Shown: positions 33,250 through 41,282, counted from the stretch's first letter. The stretch: DNA of 52,311 nt from RGIG3009 sp045601465 (GCA_045601465.1 JAZRZU010000071.1:1-52311), one strand, 5' to 3'. The notes: generated by a model from the letters alone, not told the origin. Program-made: numbers and translations.

Positions 33250-33639
33250 TTATAATGCAATATACAATAATACCAACAACAATTCAGCGGGTGCGCCGTT
33301 TTTACCGAGCATGAGAATGAGCAGTAATAACAGCACCCGCTCGGTATCTCCCGTCAAAAAAGACAGCAGACCCCGATCACAGGAATTGTGCGCCGCCATC
33401 TCGGATTCACAGCAAACCGTCGGCTGGTCGCATACCGTCTGTTCACACGGCTGTGGGCCACAGGGTTGTTCACACACCGAAGGCTGACACGGCGGCTCGT
33501 GCGACGGTTGCGGTGTCAGCGTCGTCCCCCGATAGATGGTCACCGGATGCTCCCGCACCAGCCGTCGGGACTGTTCTGCCATCCGCTGCACACGCTGTGC
33601 CGCTTGTTTTTGCAACTGCATCACTTGTGGGTCGTTCAT
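33250..33639 (-). CDS. Cys/Pro-rich small protein with hydrophobic C-terminus
   Basis: A 129-residue protein in three parts: a charged helix (about 1-35), a Pro/Cys/Gln-rich middle with repeated CEQPCGPQPC-like units (about 42-85), and a hydrophobic tail with VLLLLLILMLG and ELLLVLLYIAL. Its ATG overlaps the previous stop (ATGA). The tail style recalls small clostridial sporulation-associated proteins, which is inference. No function is known to me. Confidence 0.6.
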   Translation of the reverse strand: MNDPQVMQLQKQAAQRVQRMAEQSRRLVREHPVTIYRGTTLTPQPSHEPPCQPSVCEQPCGPQPCEQTVCDQPTVCCESEMAAHNSCDRGLLSFLTGDTERVLLLLLILMLGKNGAPAELLLVLLYIAL

Positions 33640-33989
33640 TCAAATTTCCCTCCCTTTTGCAGAAGCGGTAGAAATTTCAGCAACTGCATCATCCGAACCG
33701 AATCGTCCAGTCGTTTTTCACGATCCCCATGCAGATACGGACGGAGCGCTTTAAGCAAGGTGGTATTTTGGTCATCCTGTCCCATCTGCGATAACAGCGG
33801 CATCAATTTGAGGATTCCGTCCAACTCCGGCATAGCCGGCATGGACGGTGCCGGCGCCGCTTCGGCTTTCGGCATTTCCGTCGGCGGGGTATCGCCACCG
33901 CCGAGTGCCGCCATCATACTCTGAATTTTGGCCAAACCATCCGGTGAATTTAACAGCGAATCGATCTTTTTGGAAAGCTCATCTTCCAT
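33636..33989 (-). CDS. Unknown small helical protein
   Basis: A 117-residue protein: MEDELSKKIDSLLNSPDGLAKIQ, a Pro/Ala-rich linker, then a helical repeat-like C-terminus (LDGILKLMPLLSQMG, LLKALRPYLHGDREKRLDDSV). It overlaps both neighbours, so the three form one translational chain. It resembles the next gene's product in style (short helices with Leu/Met). Family not recognised. Confidence 0.6.
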   Translation of the reverse strand: MEDELSKKIDSLLNSPDGLAKIQSMMAALGGGDTPPTEMPKAEAAPAPSMPAMPELDGILKLMPLLSQMGQDDQNTTLLKALRPYLHGDREKRLDDSVRMMQLLKFLPLLQKGGKFE

Positions 33990-34239
33990 CCGGCTTCCCG
34001 CCTTCCGTCAGCTTGGATAAAAACTTTTGTACCTCCGCTGACCCCAGTAGTTTTTGCAACTGCTCAGGATTGCCGGCAAGCTGACTGATTTTTTGCATAT
34101 TTTCGGTTCCCGCCCGCCCGCTTAATGCGGATAACCCGCCGTTTTGGACGGTGTTCACCAGCTGATCGGGTGTCATCCCGATCTTCTTGGCGGCATACCC
34201 CAATAACGCTTGCAATTGTTCCGGTGTAAGTTGATTCAT
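33979..34239 (-). CDS. Unknown small helical protein
   Basis: An 86-residue protein starting MNQLTPEQLQALLGYAAKK, with IGMTPDQLVNTVQ and GSAEVQKFLSKL, rich in short helices. The start at 34239 follows AAGGAGGG. It is the first of the three-gene chain and overlaps the next by 11 bases. Family not recognised. Confidence 0.6.
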   Translation of the reverse strand: MNQLTPEQLQALLGYAAKKIGMTPDQLVNTVQNGGLSALSGRAGTENMQKISQLAGNPEQLQKLLGSAEVQKFLSKLTEGGKPDGR

Positions 34240-34302
34240 GGTATTCCCTCCTTGTTGCACTATATGAGTCATCCTCCCAAAATATCAATCAAAGGAGAAT
34301 GT

Positions 34303-34770
34303 ATGCTTCGATTATTACTCGTTTCGGACACGCACGGCGACGCACGTGCTTTACAAGCCGCAATCGATGCCCAGCCGACCGCTTCGCTTCTCGTACACGT
34401 CGGAGACGGCGCCAATGACCTGACCAAAATTTCCGAGTTTTGTCCCATTCGTGCGATACAAGTTGCCGGGAACTGCGATCTTGCGAGCGCGTTGCCCGAT
34501 ACGGAAGAATTTGTATTCGCCAACCACCGTTTTTTTGCTACGCACGGCCACCGTTACGGTGTGAAAGCCGACCTCTATCGTCTGTCGTGCGCCGCACGCT
34601 CCCGTGCCGTACACGCAGTCTTGTTTGGGCATACCCACCGTCCCCTCGCCCTGTTTGACGACGGCATCTATCTGATAAATCCGGGCTCGTTGCGTGACGG
34701 TAATTATGCAACCATTGACATCGACCCCTCAGGCGGTATGGTGCCAAATCTTATCAAACTGCGCTACTAA
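34303..34770 (+). CDS. YfcE/MJ0936-family metallophosphoesterase
   Basis: A 155-residue phosphodiesterase with the metal-binding set LLVSDTHGD, VHVGDGANDL, VAGNCD, ATHGHRYG and LFGHTHRP. ATG 34303 follows AAAGGAGAA. The physiological substrate is unknown. The gene is followed by the hairpin at 34,800 that marks the left side of the accessory cassette. Confidence 0.88.
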   Translation: MLRLLLVSDTHGDARALQAAIDAQPTASLLVHVGDGANDLTKISEFCPIRAIQVAGNCDLASALPDTEEFVFANHRFFATHGHRYGVKADLYRLSCAARSRAVHAVLFGHTHRPLALFDDGIYLINPGSLRDGNYATIDIDPSGGMVPNLIKLRY

Positions 34771-34799
34771 TACCATATGCATCTTTCGGTATAAACGTG

Positions 34800-34850
34800 A
34801 AAAAGAGCAGACCGTTGGGGCACCCTCCGTAAGGAAGGTGCCCCAACGGG
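34800..34850 (+). repeat. Hairpin element, left copy (inverted relative to 37,832-37,877)
   Basis: AAAAAGAGCAGACC (34800-34813) is followed by a hairpin whose arms are GTTGGGGCACC and GGTGCCCCAAC around CTCCGTAAGGAA. The box and the CTCCGTAAGGAAG core recur in reverse orientation at 37832-37877. It probably also terminates the phosphoesterase transcript. Confidence 0.7.
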
Positions 34851-35094
34851 TGTCTCTTGTATCAAAATTAAATAATTGATTTGGGTAAGCGGTGTAGTTA
34901 TTGGCTATGCCGTTCTTTGTTACACACCTTTTCAAAGTGTGTAACCCACTATGACACTTTCACGCTGTACAAAGATGTCAGTGGGTTCAAAAATGCAACT
35001 TGTATAAAATATTATCCATAGTCGCATTTTGAAATATCCCATTATTAACATTGCGCTATACTTTGCTAAGACCTGATACTCGACGAAAAGAAAA
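34851..35094. other. Gene-free, AT-rich stretch between hairpin and immunity gene
   Basis: No coding region is supported in the 358 bases between 34770 and 35129. It holds a perfect 9-bp hairpin (GTTACACAC 34919-34927 with GTGTGTAAC 34937-34945) and otherwise AT-rich sequence with no recognised motif. It could contain the end of the inserted cassette. Confidence 0.5.
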
Positions 35095-35121
35095 CACGGC
35101 AGAGAACAAACCCCTGCCGTG
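35095..35121 (-). terminator. Terminator of the cassette operon
   Basis: An 8-bp stem CACGGCAG (35095-35102) with CTGCCGTG (35114-35121) is followed on the minus strand by TTTTCTTTTC, just past the immunity gene stop. Confidence 0.75.
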
Positions 35122-35128
35122 AAACAAA

Positions 35129-35503
35129 TTACACCTTTTCGGTTTTTACATTTACACCTTGTTTGATTGCTTCTTCAAGGAAAGAAACCATAAGGTTAAA
35201 TACTTCGGTTGTTTCTTCAAACTCAAAGGTCTTTTCCTTGTAGAGCATCAAATCTTCAAGGTATTCGGAAGGATCAATTTCAGTAATACCGCCGTCCTCC
35301 GAAAAAACGCCCTCAAACTGATGATAGTCACGTGTAAAACCTTTCCACCCGTTTCCGTCAAGCGTAGGTGTATCGTAAATATCATCAAAGTAGCCTTCCC
35401 AAATGTGAATGGCTTGGTCGGCTTCGATACAAAGAACAATTTTACCCTCGTCCTCGTACCCCTCGTAGTAGGTGTAATTATTTTTTAGGTTTCCAATGTC
35501 CAT
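35129..35503 (-). CDS. Putative immunity protein
   Basis: A 124-residue acidic protein, MDIGNLKNNYTYYEGYEDEG, rich in Asp, Glu and aromatics, which is typical of polymorphic-toxin immunity proteins. AAAGGAGA precedes the ATG, which lies inside the last codons of the toxin-like gene (26-base overlap). No family was named with confidence. The immunity role is inferred from composition, overlap and position at the operon end. Confidence 0.65.
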   Translation of the reverse strand: MDIGNLKNNYTYYEGYEDEGKIVLCIEADQAIHIWEGYFDDIYDTPTLDGNGWKGFTRDYHQFEGVFSEDGGITEIDPSEYLEDLMLYKEKTFEFEETTEVFNLMVSFLEEAIKQGVNVKTEKV

Positions 35504-35918
35504 TATCTAACATCTCCTTTTGTTCTTTTGTCGCAGTTCCGTTTTTCCTTGCACGGATAGCCGCCTGCCACTCCTTTTTTGATACCCACTTGTTTTTGCC
35601 AACAAGTATCTCGTGCTTGGCAGGACGTGCATTTTTACCGTAACCAATACCTGCTTTATCACGCTGAACAACCCAACTATCGCCTTGCTCTTTCGGAGCG
35701 TTAGGGGTGCGGGTGTGCCAACGGCTTGTATAAGAATAATCACCCTTTTCCCAAGTATATTTAACTTGGTCGTATCCGTTTTTCTGTTCTTCTTTTACTG
35801 TGGCAGAGGATGGAATTTTAATAGGTGAACTCTTGGGCAGAGTATTTTCAATGTAATCTTTGCGGTTTTCGCCTGCACCGTGAGTGCCGCCAAAACCACC
35901 GTGAAAGCCTGCACCCAT
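35478..35918 (-). CDS. Orphan polymorphic-toxin-like C-terminal module
   Basis: A 146-residue basic protein. It starts GAGFHGGFGGTHGAG, a linker style found just before toxin domains of large polymorphic toxins, then a Trp/His/Lys-rich domain (SRWHTRTPNAP, NKWVSKKEWQAAIRARKNG). There is no secretion or delivery domain. Its ATG overlaps the DUF4417 stop as TAATG, so it is made by translational coupling. A nuclease-type toxin is plausible from histidine and lysine content, but the domain family is not certain. Confidence 0.65.
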   Translation of the reverse strand: MGAGFHGGFGGTHGAGENRKDYIENTLPKSSPIKIPSSATVKEEQKNGYDQVKYTWEKGDYSYTSRWHTRTPNAPKEQGDSWVVQRDKAGIGYGKNARPAKHEILVGKNKWVSKKEWQAAIRARKNGTATKEQKEMLDNGHWKPKK

Positions 35919-36583
35919 TAAGCACTCACCGCCTTTCGACTTTGCATAAAGTCGCTGTCGAATTGCAGTATTTCAATCCCCATTTCTTTATACTGTGCGA
36001 AAACTTCGTCCGGTGTAGCACCATATACAACAATGGTTTTTGGCTCTAATGTGTTAACTACATATTTTAAGCCTTTTATAAAATACTTGCGTTCGCTCAG
36101 TAGTCTTATGCAACCGTGAGAGCCTACTGCGATTACCCCGTGCTTGTTTATACCCGCACAAGATAATTCAAATGTACGATCATCGCCAAAGCGTATATTT
36201 GGGATGACGGGTATTCCGTTTTCTTGCAACCAATGACCGATTGCACGGCTACGATAAATATTCCATTGTTGCATTACCAACGGCATATCTCGATAGACAC
36301 TAAAATCGGGAGATATAACCCCTTTGAATTTCTTTAGGATAGGGAGATAGGTGTTAGGTCTATTCCATAATCTTTCAAAAGCGGTATCGTCCTCGTAAAA
36401 ATGCACCCAAGCATCATATTCGGTACTGTGTACCGCCTTTGAAAACGCAATGAGCTTGTTGGGCTTTCGCATTTCTGTTTTTAAGCACGGGATTTCAAGT
36501 GGACTATCGTAGGTTGCATTTTTTACTAAAAATGCGTGAAAAACATCTTTGCACCCACTTCGAGTGCCATTTTTTCTTGACAT
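35918..36583 (-). CDS. DUF4417 family protein
   Basis: A 221-residue protein matching DUF4417, a family found in phages and mobile elements, with unknown function. Signatures are VHFYEDDTAFERLW, SPDFSVYRDMPL, WNIYRSRAIGHWLQ, PNIRFGDDRTFEL, GVIAVGSHGCIR and VYGATPDEVF. The start follows GAGGAGGG, which overlaps the end of the 66-residue ORF. It is followed directly by the toxin-like module. Confidence 0.85.
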   Translation of the reverse strand: MSRKNGTRSGCKDVFHAFLVKNATYDSPLEIPCLKTEMRKPNKLIAFSKAVHSTEYDAWVHFYEDDTAFERLWNRPNTYLPILKKFKGVISPDFSVYRDMPLVMQQWNIYRSRAIGHWLQENGIPVIPNIRFGDDRTFELSCAGINKHGVIAVGSHGCIRLLSERKYFIKGLKYVVNTLEPKTIVVYGATPDEVFAQYKEMGIEILQFDSDFMQSRKAVSA

Positions 36584-36586
36584 ATA

Positions 36587-36787
36587 TTATGCCCTCCTCA
36601 TCTGTTCTTTGCAGAAAATCGCAAATTTTTTTCGTAAAAACATCAATAGTTCTTGCAATTTTTCTTCAGATGTGGCATAATACTTGTAGCAGAATATCGG
36701 ATGCTCGCATCCAAAGAGAACGCACTTTGTAAATTGTTGCCGCAATTTACTGAGTGCTTTTTCTATTTGTACGACCTTTACAATCAT
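36587..36787 (-). CDS. Unknown 66-residue protein of the cassette
   Basis: MIVKVVQIEKALSKLRQQF continues with CEHPIFCYKYYATSEEKLQELL and ends in a basic tail. It has several cysteines and looks helical. An AAAGGA site lies upstream and its last codons contain the DUF4417 ribosome binding site. Length and position suggest a real gene, but no family was recognised. Confidence 0.55.
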   Translation of the reverse strand: MIVKVVQIEKALSKLRQQFTKCVLFGCEHPIFCYKYYATSEEKLQELLMFLRKKFAIFCKEQMRRA

Positions 36788-36819
36788 ATAACATCACCGT
36801 CCTTTCTCTTAATTTTCTA

Positions 36820-37368
36820 TTACACAGCTTCTTTGAAAAGCTGGAGTAATCGTATTTCGTAATTGGTATAATCCTTATTGCCGTAAGTCAACCATTTACG
36901 ATAGTACGAGAAGGCGTAGCCTGCTGCTTCAAGGCTGATGTCAAAATGCTCGTAAACCTCGTAGGCATCCTTTAACTCTAATTTGTGAATGAGGACGGGC
37001 GGTGCGAGAGCATACTTTGCAAAAAACTTCGCTTCGGCTTCTGCCAATTCGCTTTCTTCCGTGTGATCCAACACTATATGTCCACACTCGTGGGTGAGAG
37101 TGTTGTTGACACGTCCGTAGCCTTTTGCATCGTTATAAAAAATGTACCACACGCCATCTTTCTTGATAGTAAATCCATCCTCGCTTCTTTCCATCATAAG
37201 CTGACGTGTTTCTTCGGATTTTGAGGAATAAGGGACTACCACCGCACCGAGTTTTGTAGCCATTTCAAAGGCACTTATCGGAATACATCGGATGTTAAGT
37301 TCCTCGAAAGTGTTGACGACAATCTCCTTAATTTCCTCACAACGCTTATCAGATAATCTAAATGCCAA
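36820..37368 (-). CDS. ImmA/IrrE family metallopeptidase
   Basis: A 182-residue zinc peptidase with HECGHIVLDH (HExxH) and the downstream acidic ligand region EESELAEAEAKFFAKYAL. In ICEBs1 the ImmA peptidase cleaves the ImmR repressor to derepress the element. Here it follows an XRE repressor gene by two bases. It starts with TTG 37368 after GGGGAGGA. Confidence 0.9.
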   Translation of the reverse strand: MAFRLSDKRCEEIKEIVVNTFEELNIRCIPISAFEMATKLGAVVVPYSSKSEETRQLMMERSEDGFTIKKDGVWYIFYNDAKGYGRVNNTLTHECGHIVLDHTEESELAEAEAKFFAKYALAPPVLIHKLELKDAYEVYEHFDISLEAAGYAFSYYRKWLTYGNKDYTNYEIRLLQLFKEAV

Positions 37369-37370
37369 TA

Positions 37371-37682
37371 TTAGTCCTCCCCGAACAAAGCAGAAATAAG
37401 TGCTCGTTTTTGTTTTTCCGACATTGTTGCGGAGTTTCTTGCCAACAAACGCTCTACCTTCGGAAAATCAAAATCATCAGACTCTATACCGAGCAGATAA
37501 TCAGAAGTGGTATGCAGGGCGGTAGCGATGTTTGCAAGCATATCCGCTTTTGGCTCTCTGTCGCCGGAAACGTAACGAGAGAGCGTGGCTTCAGTAGTGT
37601 TAATTCTATCAGCAAGCTCCTTTTGTGTTATACCTTGTTTTTGTAATAGGTTTAATAACCTCTGTCCAAATGCTTTACTCAT
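37371..37682 (-). CDS. XRE-family repressor (ImmR/cI-like)
   Basis: A 103-residue protein with an HTH of the lambda-repressor type (FGQRLLNLLQKQGITQKELADRI, TTEATLSRYVSGDREP) and a short C-terminal region that may be the ImmA cleavage and dimer part. AAGGAGG precedes the ATG. It is the first gene of the cassette operon, and its promoter holds repeated CTTACC sites. Confidence 0.9.
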   Translation of the reverse strand: MSKAFGQRLLNLLQKQGITQKELADRINTTEATLSRYVSGDREPKADMLANIATALHTTSDYLLGIESDDFDFPKVERLLARNSATMSEKQKRALISALFGED

Positions 37683-37721
37683 AGTATTTCCTCCTTATTT
37701 GCAGAGTAACCTCTATTCAGA

Positions 37722-37759
37722 CTTACCAAAAGTATAATACATCTTACCGAAAATGTCAA
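37722..37759 (-). promoter_or_regulatory. Cassette promoter with repeated operator
   Basis: A consensus minus-strand TTGACA (37754-37759) and TATACT (37731-37736) are 17 bases apart. Plus-strand CTTACC repeats at 37722-37727 and 37743-37748 are 21 bases apart (two turns) and flank the -10, which suggests autoregulation by the XRE protein. Confidence 0.75.
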
Positions 37760-37831
37760 GTCTTTTTCATAATAAACACTATATTTTGTTTTGAATTTGA
37801 AGGACAGACACAAAATAAGACGAAAATAATA

Positions 37832-37877
37832 GGGAGACAACTTCCTTACGGAGTGTCTCCCTTGGTCTGCTCTTTTT
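37832..37877 (-). repeat. Hairpin element, right copy
   Basis: On the minus strand, the AGAGCAGACC box is followed by a hairpin with arms GGGAGACA and TGTCTCCC around CTCCGTAAGGAAG, mirroring 34800-34850. It begins at the stop of the RibF-HAD gene and may serve as its terminator. Confidence 0.7.
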
Positions 37878-39453
37878 ATAATTTTTCCAAAATATCCGCT
37901 AACCGCTTGATTTCACACACACCATCGGGATACTCGTCCAAATTTCGTGTGTTCAAATAAACAGCCCGCATACCGGCATCCAATGCCCCTTGTATATCAT
38001 TCACGGGATGGTCGCCGACAAATACACAATCCTGCGGTGCCACACACAACCTTTCTGCCAACCGTCGGAAGATCTCCGGATTCGGCTTGCCCACACCCTC
38101 GTCTGCGGATACAGCGACCCCGTCAAGATACGGCCGAATACCCGCCTTGTCAAGTTTTCGGTTTTGTAACAACGTGTGGCCGTTGGTAATCAGGCCCAAC
38201 CGATATCCCCGCCGTCTGAGCGTTTTTAACACCTGCTCGGTTTCATCGTACAACTGCGTACATAGCGGAAAAATCCGTAAATATTCTTCATACAACGCAC
38301 GACCCGTCACACCGTTTTCCGACGGAATAGCAGCGGCAAACTCCTCAAAAAATGCGTCATAATCCACGTATCCGCCGTTATTCTTAACCAACAAATCCTG
38401 CGCCATTTCTTGCCGTTTTGCCTCGTCAGCCTGCGGAAAATGGCGTTCTATCAACTGTTCCATCGCCGCTTTAAAAGCCATCGTGCGGTCTTGTAACGTA
38501 TCGTCAAAATCAAACAATACCGCTTGTGTTCCGTCACCGCAAAGCACTATATTTGCCTGCTTTGCGTCCTGTGCGATTTGGGCTTTTAATGCCTCAACCG
38601 TCGCAAATTGCCGTTCCTCTCGTAAAAAGCGAACCAGTAAAACCTGTACCGTCTGTCCGTACAAATCACCGTCAAAATCTTGAATCCACGTTTCCGCTTG
38701 CGGCAATTTTACACCACCCACCGTCGGATGTATGCCGATATTGGTCACCGCACGGTATTGCTTTTTACCCAGCACCACGAGCGACGCATACACCCCGTAA
38801 CGGGGAACGGCATAAGCCGTGTCAAATACCTGATTGATGGTGGGGGTTCCCCATTGTCGGCCCCGTTTTGCGCCGCTTTGCACGGGCAACTCTACCGAAA
38901 ACGGCCGTCCCAATAAGCGAGCCGCTTTGGTCATATCCCCCGCTGCGATCGCCTGCCGCACATTGGTGCTGCTCACCGCTTCCCCCTCGCACTGCACCAT
39001 GTCCTCCACGACCACACGAATGTCGTATTGAGCACAAAGCTGCCGCAACGTGTCAACGTTTCCGGCGCCATTCTTACCAAACCGATAATTGTGCCCGCAA
39101 CACACCACACCGGTGTTGAGCGTATCCTTTAAAATCGTCTTGACAAACGTAGCCGGCGACAAATCGCGTATAGCGGCAAACGGCAGGTCGATCCATTCGT
39201 CTACCCCCAGCGTATCCAACAACTGATCTTCCCGTTTTGGGGTCAGTAATCGCCCCGTTTCGCCTTTCGGCACACCGGTTATGGACAGTACCGTTGCCGT
39301 CAACAAGCGACCATCGGTATCCTCTGCCCCGCACGCATTCGCCATTACCAGACGATGGCCGATATGCAGTCCGTCGAATACGCCCAGCGCAACCGCCCGC
39401 CGTACCGTCGGCAATACGTGCCGCTTATCGAGTGTATACCGCATAACCGCCAT
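37876..39453 (-). CDS. ribF: Riboflavin kinase/FAD synthetase fused to a HAD hydrolase
   Basis: A 525-residue fusion. Residues of about 1-305 are RibF: the nucleotidyltransferase GVFDGLHIGH, NYRFGKNGAGN and SSTNVRQAI, then riboflavin kinase WGTPTINQV, NIGIHPTVGG and DFDGDLYGQ. Residues of about 310-525 are a HAD phosphatase with DFDDT (315-319), TNGHT, GKPNPEIF and FVGDHPVNDIQGA. Both halves keep catalytic motifs. HAD enzymes dephosphorylate the riboflavin precursor in other bacteria, so a flavin-pathway role is inferred. ATG 39453 follows GAGGG. Confidence 0.92.
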   Translation of the reverse strand: MAVMRYTLDKRHVLPTVRRAVALGVFDGLHIGHRLVMANACGAEDTDGRLLTATVLSITGVPKGETGRLLTPKREDQLLDTLGVDEWIDLPFAAIRDLSPATFVKTILKDTLNTGVVCCGHNYRFGKNGAGNVDTLRQLCAQYDIRVVVEDMVQCEGEAVSSTNVRQAIAAGDMTKAARLLGRPFSVELPVQSGAKRGRQWGTPTINQVFDTAYAVPRYGVYASLVVLGKKQYRAVTNIGIHPTVGGVKLPQAETWIQDFDGDLYGQTVQVLLVRFLREERQFATVEALKAQIAQDAKQANIVLCGDGTQAVLFDFDDTLQDRTMAFKAAMEQLIERHFPQADEAKRQEMAQDLLVKNNGGYVDYDAFFEEFAAAIPSENGVTGRALYEEYLRIFPLCTQLYDETEQVLKTLRRRGYRLGLITNGHTLLQNRKLDKAGIRPYLDGVAVSADEGVGKPNPEIFRRLAERLCVAPQDCVFVGDHPVNDIQGALDAGMRAVYLNTRNLDEYPDGVCEIKRLADILEKL

Positions 39454-39606
39454 GTGCATCCCTCTTTCCTGTTACTTGTTCCCCCAGTATAGCATATTTT
39501 CCTTAAAAAGCAAAACTGTTTTAAGAAAATACACAGAAAATACACAAATTTCTTTTATAGTATAGGGTAACGATTTATACTCGAAATAAAGGAGGCAACC
39601 TCTGTT

Positions 39607-40575
39607 ATGATCAACGTGCAAAACCTGTCGAAGCGGTATGGCTCCCACCTGGCGGTGGATAACATCAGCTTTCAGGTAAATGAGGGTGAGATTCTAGGGT
39701 TTCTCGGGCCGAACGGTGCGGGCAAATCCACGACCATGAACATCCTCACCGGTTATCTGTCGTCCACTGAGGGGACGGTCACCATCGACGGACATGATAT
39801 TTTGGAAGAACCCAATGAAGCAAAAGCCAGCATCGGCTATCTGCCGGAACAACCCCCGCTGTACCTGGATATGACGGTACGGGAATATCTGGACTTCGTT
39901 TTTGACCTGAAACACTGCACCTTTAATCGCCAAAAACATATTGCCGAGATATGCCGTCTGATAAAAATCGAAAATGTGTACGATCGGCTAATTAAAAACC
40001 TGTCCAAAGGCTACCGTCAACGTGTCGGGTTTGCGCAAGCACTGATCGGCAACCCGCCGGTGTTGATTCTGGACGAACCCACCGTTGGTTTGGACCCTAA
40101 TCAAATTATTGAAATTCGTACGTTGATAAAGAATCTCGGCAAACACCACACCGTCATTCTTTCGTCGCATATCCTGCAAGAGATCGAAGCGGTGTGCGAC
40201 CGCATCGTCATCATCAACGATGGCAAGATTGTAGCGGATGATACCGCCGCTGCGCTGTCGCAGAAATACTCATCCGATCGCCGTGTACTGGTGCGTGTCG
40301 GCGGCGACGAAAAACGGATAACCGATATTCTTGCCCACGTCGACGGTGTAGCCGAAGTCATCGGTTACGGCGAACGGGAACCGGGCGTGTACGAATATGC
40401 GCTGGAACCGCAAGACGGCGCCGACTTCCGCCGGGCTTTGTTTACGGCTTTGGCAAAAGAAGGCTACCCCTTACTCGGGTTACGTTCAATGGAAATGTCG
40501 CTGGAAGAGATCTTTATCTCCCTCACCCGTGAACAATTACCCCAATCCACCCGCAAAGGAGGTCATCGGAAATGA
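39607..40575 (+). CDS. ABC transporter ATP-binding protein (GldA-like)
   Basis: A 322-residue ATPase with Walker A GPNGAGKSTTMN, signature LSKGYRQRVGFAQAL and Walker B LILDEPTVGLDP, plus a C-terminal extension. It begins a four-gene operon and resembles gliding-motility-type GldA ATPases. AAAGGAGG precedes the ATG. Substrate unknown. An AT-rich region with a TATAGT-like -10 lies upstream. Confidence 0.93.
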   Translation: MINVQNLSKRYGSHLAVDNISFQVNEGEILGFLGPNGAGKSTTMNILTGYLSSTEGTVTIDGHDILEEPNEAKASIGYLPEQPPLYLDMTVREYLDFVFDLKHCTFNRQKHIAEICRLIKIENVYDRLIKNLSKGYRQRVGFAQALIGNPPVLILDEPTVGLDPNQIIEIRTLIKNLGKHHTVILSSHILQEIEAVCDRIVIINDGKIVADDTAAALSQKYSSDRRVLVRVGGDEKRITDILAHVDGVAEVIGYGEREPGVYEYALEPQDGADFRRALFTALAKEGYPLLGLRSMEMSLEEIFISLTREQLPQSTRKGGHRK

Positions 40576-41282
40576 GCGCCATTTTCAGACGTGAATTCAA
40601 AACCTATTTCACCACCCCTATTGGGTATATCGTACTGGCAATGATCTTCGGACTCAGCGGATACGACTTCTTCCGATACAATTTAGCCAGCGGCTACACC
40701 GATCTGTCCTATGTATTCAGTTCGGTGCTGTCTTATCTTTTGTTGTTGGTATTACCGGTACTGACCATGCGCTTAATGAGTGATGACAAACGTCAAAAAA
40801 CAGACCAAGCTTTGCTCACCGCCCCGGTCAGCCTGACAGACATCGTCCTCGGCAAATTTTTAGCCGCTTTCTTGCTGTTCACCATCGGCATTTCGATCCT
40901 GTTGGTATTCGCCATCATCATCGCCGCCAAGATCACCCCCGATTGGCTGGTCATAGCGGGCAACTTCTTTGGACTTTTACTGTTGGGCGGTATGATCATC
41001 GCCGTCGGTTTACTCATTTCCTGTCTGACCGAAAGTCAGTTTGTGGCGGCGCTGGGTACCTTCTTAGCTTCGTTCGCCCTGCTGATGATCGATAGTGTCG
41101 GCTCGCTGTTTTCCGGCAGCAAATGGGTCGTATCGGTAACCGATTTTCTTTCGATCACCAAACGATACAGCAACTTTGTACAAGGGCTGATGCAATACGA
41201 CGATATCATCTTTTTTGTCAGCATGATTGCGCTGCTCTTGTTCTTAACCGTGCGTATACTTGACCGTAAACGCTGGAATTGA
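40572..41282 (+). CDS. ABC-2 type permease (GldF-like)
   Basis: A 236-residue protein with six hydrophobic helices, starting FRREFKTYFTTPIGYIVLA and with LVLPVLTMRLMSDDK and DRKRWN. This matches the ABC-2/GldF permease family. It overlaps the ATPase stop (ATGA). It works with the ATPase and the next gene. Confidence 0.9.
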   Translation: MSAIFRREFKTYFTTPIGYIVLAMIFGLSGYDFFRYNLASGYTDLSYVFSSVLSYLLLLVLPVLTMRLMSDDKRQKTDQALLTAPVSLTDIVLGKFLAAFLLFTIGISILLVFAIIIAAKITPDWLVIAGNFFGLLLLGGMIIAVGLLISCLTESQFVAALGTFLASFALLMIDSVGSLFSGSKWVVSVTDFLSITKRYSNFVQGLMQYDDIIFFVSMIALLLFLTVRILDRKRWN

